Below, one piece after another: positions 5,435 through 11,508 of a stretch of DNA of 11,508 bases. The position numbers and the translations under genes are program-made. The notes beneath the pieces were generated by a model that was given only the letters and a program-made list of their open reading frames with translations, was not told the DNA's origin and searched no databases. How positions within the stretch are numbered: the first letter of the stretch is position 1; the number at the start of each line of letters is the position of its first letter. The DNA lies in contig CAZTKP010000081.1 in the NCBI GenBank assembly GCA_964614215.1, forward strand, positions 1 through 11,508, given 5' to 3'. The DNA is from CAZTKP01 sp964614215. Its GTDB lineage: Bacteria > UBP6 > UBA1177.

Positions 5435-6895
5435 ATGAGAAAATTAATTTTTGCAATAGTTCTCCTTAGTTTCTTTGCAGTTTCCGCTGCTGAAAATGAC
5501 AAGTCACTTATAATCGTCACGACAGACCTAATAAAGGAAAGATCGGCTAAACTAGCTGATTTCATTAAAGAAAAAGGAAAGCGAGGATTCACCGTTCTTC
5601 TTGCAACTGAAAGTGATTACGATGATGAGAACCTGACGGGTGTGGAACGGGCAGAAAAGATACGAACCTGGCTTAAAACTGTCGTCTCAGAGTTTTCCTA
5701 TCTTCTCCTGATCGGTGATGCTCACGCTGATTACGGAGATGTTCCCATGTGGAGAGTATGGCCCAGGCACAGTTACAGTGATGACGAATGCGGCGGCTTT
5801 GCAATTGACTGCAGATACTTTGAAACTGATGCGATCTATGGAAGTTTAAGCGGAAACTGGGACCTCAACGGAAACGGACAGTACGGAGAGCATGAACTTG
5901 ACGAAGGTGAAGGCGGAATGAGCTACACTCCAGACCTTGCAGTCGGAAGAATTCCCGTTTATTTCGATGATACTACCGAACTCGATATTATCCTTCAGAA
6001 CGCTATCGACTACATGAATAAAACGGCAGATGAGATCACATACAGAAAAAAAGTTCTCCTTCCCGCATCTTTCTACTATTTCAAAGGTCAGCAGATGACA
6101 ACTTACACCTGGCCCTACTCCCTTGACGGTGCTGAAAGTGCCAACTGGATACATCACAACTACTTTTCAGGTGATGATATTACAGTCACAACAATGTATG
6201 AGGAGGAAGGTCATATAACTTCGGAGTTTGAATCATCTATCCCTCTGACAAAAGACAACTTCGTTAACGAATGGGAAAAAGGCTACGGAATGGTGATGTG
6301 GTTCGGTCACGGACTTGCTAAAATGGTTGCAAGAACTATCTGGGTCGAAGACACAAATGGAGATAATGCCGCTCAGGGTTCAGAAATGTCTCAGCCGCTT
6401 CTCATTGACTCAGATTCTGTTCTGAAAGCTAGCTACACAGCCCCTGGCTTTATTGTTGCTGTAAGTTGCGAAGTGGGAAGCGTTGAAACTCCTGAAAACC
6501 TTACTCACTCAATGCTCTTAAAAAATGCGGCTGTCGGAGTTCTATCTTCCACAAATGTCACACCACTTGATGAAACTGATTACTCAGACCTTGAAAGTGA
6601 TCTCGATACAGGAAAATACAGTGAGAACAATGCGGGAGCGCTTATGTATGAAGGCCTTATCAACGGACAGTCAGCTGCATGGGTATACAGCAGAGCCAGA
6701 AAAAATCTGGGAGTTGATGGGTCCATCGAGGCGCTTGCCGGAAAACTGATGATAAACTACTACGGCGATCCCACTCTCACACTTTATGACACAGTTAATG
6801 ACATTGTGGAAACTGATAAAGAAAATGATGATGAAAGTAGTGATGAAAATGAAAAAGAAGACACCTCTTCAGGGTGTTCGTCAGTTATGATCTAA
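5435..6895 (+). CDS. Gingipain-like C25-family cysteine protease with Cys C-terminal tag
   Basis: A 486-residue secreted protein with a cleavable signal peptide (about 1-19; ...FFAVSAAEN) and a GGAGGA ribosome binding site at 5425-5430. The fold and motifs fit peptidase family C25: an N-terminal subdomain with LLLIGDAHADYGDVP near residues 90-103, a central LAVGRIPV segment typical of the family, the GHG motif with likely catalytic His292, and AVSCEVG with likely nucleophile Cys345. NYYGDPTLTLY closes the domain, as is usual in C25 proteins. A strongly acidic Asp/Glu/Asn linker follows, ending in SSGCSSVMI, with Cys sixth from the end, as in the beta-helix protein. There is no Por-type sorting domain and no C-terminal membrane helix. 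It probably cleaves proteins outside the cell or at its surface; specificity cannot be read from the sequence. It overlaps the convergent gene by 4 bp. Confidence 0.88.
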   Translation: MRKLIFAIVLLSFFAVSAAENDKSLIIVTTDLIKERSAKLADFIKEKGKRGFTVLLATESDYDDENLTGVERAEKIRTWLKTVVSEFSYLLLIGDAHADYGDVPMWRVWPRHSYSDDECGGFAIDCRYFETDAIYGSLSGNWDLNGNGQYGEHELDEGEGGMSYTPDLAVGRIPVYFDDTTELDIILQNAIDYMNKTADEITYRKKVLLPASFYYFKGQQMTTYTWPYSLDGAESANWIHHNYFSGDDITVTTMYEEEGHITSEFESSIPLTKDNFVNEWEKGYGMVMWFGHGLAKMVARTIWVEDTNGDNAAQGSEMSQPLLIDSDSVLKASYTAPGFIVAVSCEVGSVETPENLTHSMLLKNAAVGVLSSTNVTPLDETDYSDLESDLDTGKYSENNAGALMYEGLINGQSAAWVYSRARKNLGVDGSIEALAGKLMINYYGDPTLTLYDTVNDIVETDKENDDESSDENEKEDTSSGCSSVMI

Positions 6896-8751
6896 GGAAC
6901 AAGATTTCCACTTGTTGTAGTTGCTCCACCAATTCCGTCAGCATCGTTTATCTGAGTTATCAGAGCATCAACATCTGTCTGAAGAAGTGCAGAATTATCT
7001 GTCACTATGAAATCATTAACAACTTCTGTCAGACCACTAAGATCAAAAGAGTTTAAAAGTGTGTTGTTTAAAATTTCTAAGTTTCTTCCTAATGAAACTA
7101 ATGATGCTGCATCAAATGATGTCATTAGTTCATTTGCATTTATTCTGAAATCACCGACAGAAGTTATACCTGAAGGAAGAGTAAATGAAGTCATCACTGT
7201 ATCTGAAACTCTGAAAAAATCAGTAACATCGGAAAAAGAACTAATATCAAATGACTCTAAAAGAGGGTTCGAATAAACTTCAAAAGACTCAGCACTTTCA
7301 AGTGAAGATGCATTAAAAGAAGTCATTATGTCATTACTTTCTACAGCGAAGTTCTCACCGACTGTGATTATGCTGCCGGCATCAAAAGTTGTCATCAGAT
7401 CATTATCTCCGATCTTGAACTCTCCGCCGATCTCTGTCACACCGGAAGGCATAGTAAAAGAGGTAAGAGCTGTAGCAGAGATCTGAAATAGTCCCCCGGC
7501 ATTTTTTAGAGAAGAGATGTTGAAAGAAGCCAGAACACCATCACTTGAGATCTGAAAAGTCTCTTCCACTGTTTCTAAGGCTGAAGCATCAAAAGATGTA
7601 AGAGCAGGGTTTGAAACAACGTAGAAATCAGCAGCATCTGTCAAAGCCTTCACTTCAAAAGTTTCTATCAAGTCGTTATTCTGTACTGAAAAGTAACCAC
7701 CCACACTTGTCAACGCATTCGCATAAAACGATTTAAGAGCGCCATCGTTACTTGATATCTGAAATTTATCCCCTACTGTGATTAAAGATTCAAAACTGAA
7801 TGTTTCGATCATATCGTTACTGCCTATCCGCAACTCTTCTCCGACATACTCAAGTAACGGCACATGAAATTCAGTAAGAGAATCATTATCTCCGACACCG
7901 AAATCTCCGCCCACATATTCAAGTGCATTGAAAGAAAAAGATTCAAGATCATCATTGCCGTAAATGTAAACTTCACCGCTGACCTTTACCAGCTTAGGCA
8001 AACTAAATTCTGTCAGGGTAGTACTGTCCACTGTAAAAGATCCGACGATAATATTACAGTCAGCAATATCTTCCAGATCATTTTCATCAAAATCACCGAC
8101 ACAGGAAATATCAGCGTTGCAGACATAGGTCGTTTCAACAACTTCTTCTGGATCTAACTCGCCATCAGCGTCCTCATCAATACCGGTCTCGACCTTAACT
8201 CCACCGTTAATACAGTTCTCACCTTCCGGTTCTTCACTTGTTTTCACCAGAGCGTCCTGTCCATTATCTCCATTTTCTCCGTTCTCACCGTTTTCGCCAT
8301 CTTCGCCGTTCTCGCCATCTTCACCGTCAGCTCCGGCACAGTCTAGAGCGTCACAGAAATCGTCTCCATTCAGGTCTTCCGTTTCTGTATCACATTCGTT
8401 ATCGCCATCAAGATCCCAGCAGGCAAGACCGTTATCTCCACTCTCACCATCTGTTCCGTCAGAGCCGTCATCACCATCTTTGCCTTCCGCACCGTCTTCA
8501 CCATCTGAGCCGGCAAGACCGTTGCAGATATACTCTGTTGAAAGAACTTCTTCTTCGCTAAGTTCACCGTCAGCATTCTCATCAAACCCTGACTCTATCT
8601 TCTTTCCACCCTGCGCACAGTTCTCGCCCGCTGCTTCATCGCTTACAACTACAAGAGCCGATCTTCCCTGAGCACCGTCTTTTGCGCCTTCGCAACCGGA
8701 AAGAACAAAGATCAAAAGAGCGGAAAAAACTATTAAAAATACGTTCCTCAT
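6892..8751 (-). CDS. Surface lipoprotein: DUF7151-like, CWD module, collagen-like spacers and 15 receptor-L-like repeats
   Basis: A 619-residue lipoprotein. The start at 8751 has a strong AAGGAGG site (8757-8763) and gives a signal peptide ending LSGC (lipid on Cys20, Glu next); an in-frame ATG 12 codons upstream has no such site. Order: DUF7151-like (about 32-78, Cys45/Cys76, acidic loop DENADGELSEEE), Gly-X-Asp spacer (79-108), one CWD module (110-139), second Gly-X-Y spacer (140-166), second DUF7151-like domain (167-212), a short Cys pair, then 15 repeats of 22-24 residues (about 243-590; L-x-S-F-x-x-x-x-L-x-x-V-G-x-x-F-x-I-x-x-N-D) and a C-terminal cap (VDALITQINDADGIGG). The repeats are of receptor-L/leucine-rich type and should form a solenoid suited to binding. 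It is the downstream member of a tandem paralogous pair, 48 bp after the first gene. Ligand unknown. Confidence 0.87.
   Translation of the reverse strand: MRNVFLIVFSALLIFVLSGCEGAKDGAQGRSALVVVSDEAAGENCAQGGKKIESGFDENADGELSEEEVLSTEYICNGLAGSDGEDGAEGKDGDDGSDGTDGESGDNGLACWDLDGDNECDTETEDLNGDDFCDALDCAGADGEDGENGEDGENGENGENGDNGQDALVKTSEEPEGENCINGGVKVETGIDEDADGELDPEEVVETTYVCNADISCVGDFDENDLEDIADCNIIVGSFTVDSTTLTEFSLPKLVKVSGEVYIYGNDDLESFSFNALEYVGGDFGVGDNDSLTEFHVPLLEYVGEELRIGSNDMIETFSFESLITVGDKFQISSNDGALKSFYANALTSVGGYFSVQNNDLIETFEVKALTDAADFYVVSNPALTSFDASALETVEETFQISSDGVLASFNISSLKNAGGLFQISATALTSFTMPSGVTEIGGEFKIGDNDLMTTFDAGSIITVGENFAVESNDIMTSFNASSLESAESFEVYSNPLLESFDISSFSDVTDFFRVSDTVMTSFTLPSGITSVGDFRINANELMTSFDAASLVSLGRNLEILNNTLLNSFDLSGLTEVVNDFIVTDNSALLQTDVDALITQINDADGIGGATTTSGNLVP
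6982..8019 (-). repeat. Array of 15 receptor-L/leucine-rich-like repeats
   Basis: Approximate limits of the 22-24-residue units in the 619-residue lipoprotein. Typical units are LESFSFNALEYVGGDFGVGDND and LTSFDASALETVEETFQISS. Units 8-9 and 12-13 contain a variant T-x-F-T-x-P-S-G-[VI] turn. Confidence 0.75.
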
Positions 8752-8799
8752 AGAAACCTCCTTAATTTTCGTGTATATGGTCATCATTCAACTCCAAAA

Positions 8800-10854
8800 C
8801 TAAAGGTTTCCACTTGTTGTAGTTGTCCCGCCAATTCCATCTGCGTCGTTTATCTGAGTTATAAGAGCGTCTACGCTTGTCTGAAGGAGTGCAGGATTAT
8901 TTGTTACAGTGAAATTATTTCCAACCTCTGTCATTCCGCTAAGATCGAATGTATCAAGAAGAGTATTGCCGTTTATTGTAAGATTTGTTGTAACAACCTC
9001 CAAATTAGGGGCATTAAGTGTAGTCATTGCGGCATTGCTCATAATTGAAAAGTTATTGACAGTCGCTATTCCCACTGGAAGTGTCAACGAAGTCAGACCT
9101 GTTGTGGAGATCTGAAATGACTCCGTGACAGTTGTAAGAGACGCAATATCTAATGATGTCTGGAGAGTGTTTCCATTTATGTTTATGCTGTGAACTGATT
9201 CAAGATTAGTTGCAACAACACTTTCAAGAACATCACAGTTCATAACCTCGAAATCATACTCCACAGTTACAAGTGATGAAGCATCAAAAGTAGTCATCAG
9301 GTCATTCTCATCTATCTTTACACCACCAACAGTAAGTCCTGCGGGTAATGTAAGAGATGTCATAGATGTGTTTGAAACCTGATAGTAATCATCAACCATT
9401 GTAAGAGAAGGCGCATTAAAAGATGTGAGAGCATCACAGCTAGAAACTTGAAAGTTATCTCCTACTGTTTCAAGAAGCGCCGCCGAGAATGAAATTAAAA
9501 CTGGGTTGCTGGAAACCTGGAATTCATTTACAGTTGAAATAAGCGCATCCATTGTGAAATTTTCAAGAAGATCATTTTCACCTATCAGTACATTATCTCC
9601 AACTGTTTCCAGCACAGGAACATTAAAACTTAAAAGGTCATCATTATCTGCAACCTGAAAATAGTCACCGACTGTCTTCAGAGCCGATAGATCTAATGAC
9701 GTTAATATTTCGTTACTTGAGATCTTGATCTGCTCTCCCACAGTTTCAAGAGCTTTGAATTCGAAAGATTCCAAACCCTCGTTGTTCTGAACATAAATAT
9801 ATTCACCTACACTGGTCAAAGCATTGGCAAAAAATGTTGTCAGCGCATCATTGTTATTCGAGATCTGAAAATAAGTACCGACAGTGGTCAATGAATCAAA
9901 GCTGAATGTTTCAAGCAGATCATTACTGCCAACTTTTATATCTTCGCCGACATATTCAAGAGATGTAACATCAAAACCTGTTAAACTTCCGTTACTACCT
10001 ATTTCGAAATATTCTCCGACATACTCAAGCGCTTTAAAACTGAAAGTTTCAAGATCATCGTTATTATAGATGTAGATGTATCCCATAACCTTTTTCAGCT
10101 TAGGCAGTTCCAGGGCTTCCAGGCTTGAAGATTCAATATCAAGTGATCCTAAAATTATGTTGCAGTCTTTAATCAATTCAATGTCATCTTCATCAAAATC
10201 ACCGTTACATGAAACATCACCGTTACAGACGTATGTTGTTTCAAGAACCTCTTCAGCATCCAGTTCACCATCAGCATCCTCATCAAGACCTGTTTCAACC
10301 TTAACTCCACCGTTAAGACAATTCTCTCCTTCCGGCTCATCAGAGGTCTTTACAAGTGCAGTCAGTCCATCTTCACCATTCTCACCATTCTCTCCGTTAT
10401 CACCGTCTTCACCGCTTTCCCCGTCTTCACCGTCCGTTCCTGCACAGTCAAGAGCATCACAGACATCGTCGCCATTTATATCTTCTGTATCTGTGTCACA
10501 TTCGTTATCACCATCAAGATCCCAGCAGGCAAGACCATTATCTCCGTCCTCGCCATCTTTACCATCAGCACCGTCTTTTCCATCTTCGCCTTCGTCACCG
10601 TCATCTCCTGCCACACCATTACAGACATAGTCAGTTGTGAGAACTTCCTCTTCGCTTAATTCGCCATCAAGATTCTCATCATAACCGGTTTCGATCTTCT
10701 TTCCGCCTAGCGCACAGTTCTCTCCAGCCGGCTCATCTGTTACAACGACAAGTGAGATCTTACCATCTTCGCCTGCCTTAGCAGCATCTTCACAAGCTGT
10801 GAAAAACGAAATAACAAAAAACATTGAAACAAGAATAATTAAAACTTTCTTCAT
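8800..10854 (-). CDS. Surface lipoprotein: paralogue with DUF7151-like, CWD, collagen-like spacers and 18 receptor-L-like repeats
   Basis: A 684-residue lipoprotein, the upstream paralogue of the neighbour. The start at 10854 gives MKKVLIILVSMFFVISFFTAC (lipid on Cys21, Glu next) and has a G-rich site GGGGGT just upstream; ATGs 5 and 9 codons further out lack a site. Domain order is identical to the neighbour: DUF7151-like (about 33-80), Gly-X-Asp spacer (81-107), CWD module (110-138), spacer (139-164), second DUF7151-like domain (167-211), then 18 repeats of 22-24 residues (about 244-655) and the same cap (VDALITQINDADGIGG). The 65-residue length difference between the paralogues equals the three extra repeats. 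Extra Cys residues appear in two repeats (SSCDA, MNCDV). It is probably anchored in the outer membrane with the solenoid held away from the cell by the spacer. Ligand unknown. Confidence 0.87.
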   Translation of the reverse strand: MKKVLIILVSMFFVISFFTACEDAAKAGEDGKISLVVVTDEPAGENCALGGKKIETGYDENLDGELSEEEVLTTDYVCNGVAGDDGDEGEDGKDGADGKDGEDGDNGLACWDLDGDNECDTDTEDINGDDVCDALDCAGTDGEDGESGEDGDNGENGENGEDGLTALVKTSDEPEGENCLNGGVKVETGLDEDADGELDAEEVLETTYVCNGDVSCNGDFDEDDIELIKDCNIILGSLDIESSSLEALELPKLKKVMGYIYIYNNDDLETFSFKALEYVGEYFEIGSNGSLTGFDVTSLEYVGEDIKVGSNDLLETFSFDSLTTVGTYFQISNNNDALTTFFANALTSVGEYIYVQNNEGLESFEFKALETVGEQIKISSNEILTSLDLSALKTVGDYFQVADNDDLLSFNVPVLETVGDNVLIGENDLLENFTMDALISTVNEFQVSSNPVLISFSAALLETVGDNFQVSSCDALTSFNAPSLTMVDDYYQVSNTSMTSLTLPAGLTVGGVKIDENDLMTTFDASSLVTVEYDFEVMNCDVLESVVATNLESVHSININGNTLQTSLDIASLTTVTESFQISTTGLTSLTLPVGIATVNNFSIMSNAAMTTLNAPNLEVVTTNLTINGNTLLDTFDLSGMTEVGNNFTVTNNPALLQTSVDALITQINDADGIGGTTTTSGNL
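8890..10125 (-). repeat. Array of 18 receptor-L/leucine-rich-like repeats
   Basis: Approximate limits of the repeat array in the 684-residue lipoprotein. Typical units are LTSLDLSALKTVGDYFQVADND and LLSFNVPVLETVGDNVLIGEND. The first five units align with the first five of the neighbour; the C-terminal cap is 27 of 29 residues identical, so unit gain or loss happened in the middle of the array. Confidence 0.75.
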
Positions 10855-10898
10855 CTGGACCCCCATAAAATTAATTAACACCGTTTTGAAACCGTAAC

Positions 10899-10927
10899 AT
10901 TATATAATTATAATCATCTCAAGCCAA
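10899..10927 (-). promoter_or_regulatory. Promoter for the tandem lipoprotein operon
   Basis: On the - strand TTGGCT (10927-10922) is followed, after an ideal 17 bp, by a perfect TATAAT (10904-10899), 45 bp before the ATG at 10854. The 48-bp gap between the two lipoprotein genes has no obvious promoter, so this one probably drives both. Confidence 0.5.
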
Positions 10928-10943
10928 ATAAAAAAACGTCTAT

Positions 10944-10971
10944 TTGATTATGAGAAGAGTTATGATATCAT
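10944..10971 (+). promoter_or_regulatory. Possible promoter for the YgjV-like gene
   Basis: TTGATT (10944-10949), 16-bp spacer, TATCAT (10966-10971), about 25 bp before the start codon at 10997. The -10 element is imperfect. It lies in the 142-bp divergent intergenic region, close to the promoter of the lipoprotein pair. Confidence 0.35.
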
Positions 10972-10996
10972 CAGGAGTTTATTTTAAGGAGCTGAC

Positions 10997-11508
10997 ATGA
11001 CCTTTCTTGAACTTTTCGGATATGTGGCAAGCGTTATGGTTGCCGTTTCACTGATGATGAGCAACATTCTGAGACTTAGAATACTCAACGCTGTGGGAGC
11101 ACTTACATTTGCTATCTACGGATATATGGTGGGAGCCTATCCCGTGCTTGCTGTAAACGGCTGGATATTCCTTGTCGACATCTACTATCTGTACAGAATG
11201 ATGAACGAAAAGGACTATTTCAAACTGCTTGAGGGGATCGAGCATGACTCATCCTATCTACTTAATTTCATTGATTTTTATAAAGACGACATCCTCAGAT
11301 TCGCTCCTGATTTTGATCCTCAGAGACTTGAAAAACCGGAGATCGTTTTTATACTGAGAAACCTTGTTCCGGCAGGTGTTTTCATTTTCTGCAAAAAGGA
11401 AAAAGAAAAGGTTATTGACATCGTTCTTGACTATACAATTCCCGCATACAGAGATATGAAGAACACCTCTTTTTTTCTGTTTGATAAAAAGGAACATTTC
11501 AGAGAGCT
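10997..11508 (+). CDS. YgjV-like inner-membrane protein (3' partial)
   Basis: An open frame from ATG at 10997, with AAGGAG (10986-10991) at 5-nt spacing, runs past the window end; 170 codons are visible. Residues 6-22, 29-45 and 48-66 form three hydrophobic helices with short turns (FGYVASVMVAVSLMMSN, GALTFAIYGYMVGA, VNGWIFLVDIYYLY). This is the pattern of the YgjV-type membrane proteins, whose members with a soluble C-terminal extension are about 210 residues long. The rest (DFYKDDILRFAPDFDP, then FILRNLVPAGVF) is a soluble segment similar to that extension. The biochemical role of the family is not known. Divergent from the lipoprotein pair and probably functionally separate. Confidence 0.65.
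   Translation, partial: MTFLELFGYVASVMVAVSLMMSNILRLRILNAVGALTFAIYGYMVGAYPVLAVNGWIFLVDIYYLYRMMNEKDYFKLLEGIEHDSSYLLNFIDFYKDDILRFAPDFDPQRLEKPEIVFILRNLVPAGVFIFCKKEKEKVIDIVLDYTIPAYRDMKNTSFFLFDKKEHFRE

Overview
The window looks like a bacterial chromosome segment encoding envelope and surface proteins. Four of the six genes begin with, or are best started at, a signal peptide with a lipobox (FTAC, FSC, LSGC, FTAC). A fifth, a C25-type cysteine protease, has an ordinary secretory signal. The first gene enters from outside the window, so its start is unseen. The coding DNA is moderately AT-rich with good Shine-Dalgarno sites. Lipoproteins, a choice-of-anchor-Q beta-helix protein, a gingipain-like protease and SBBP-type propeller repeats point to an uncultured Gram-negative bacterium of deltaproteobacterial, myxococcal or candidate-phylum type. 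The sequence alone does not allow a closer assignment.

Layout. (1) Bases 1-2552, + strand: the 3' part of a long beta-helix surface protein, followed by nine Cys-rich CWD modules, a Gly-X-Asp collagen-like stalk, a DUF7151-like domain and a short Cys-containing C-terminal tag. (2) Bases 2554-3816: an insert holding one complete - strand lipoprotein gene (beta-propeller) with its own promoter. It is flanked by a perfect 43-bp direct repeat (2511-2553 and 3817-3859) that is the last 13 codons and stop of the upstream gene. (3) Bases 3971-6895, + strand: a two-gene unit of a lipoprotein of unknown function and a C25-family protease, with the stop and start codons adjacent (TAGATG). (4) Bases 6892-10854, - strand: two tandem paralogous lipoproteins with DUF7151, CWD, collagen-like and leucine-rich/receptor-L-like repeats (18 and 15 units). 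(5) From 10997, + strand: the start of a YgjV-like inner-membrane protein, cut by the window end, divergent from the lipoprotein pair.

How the parts relate. The beta-helix protein and the two tandem lipoproteins share a toolkit of modules (DUF7151, CWD, Gly-X-Asp spacer). The beta-helix protein and the protease share a C-terminal tag with Cys exactly sixth from the end. The most notable observation is that the DNA encoding this tag is duplicated perfectly around a self-contained 1.3-kb gene. This suggests cassette-like insertion or recombination at the 3' end of a surface-protein gene. Without the insert, the beta-helix gene would lie 112 bp upstream of the lipoprotein-protease pair on the same strand.
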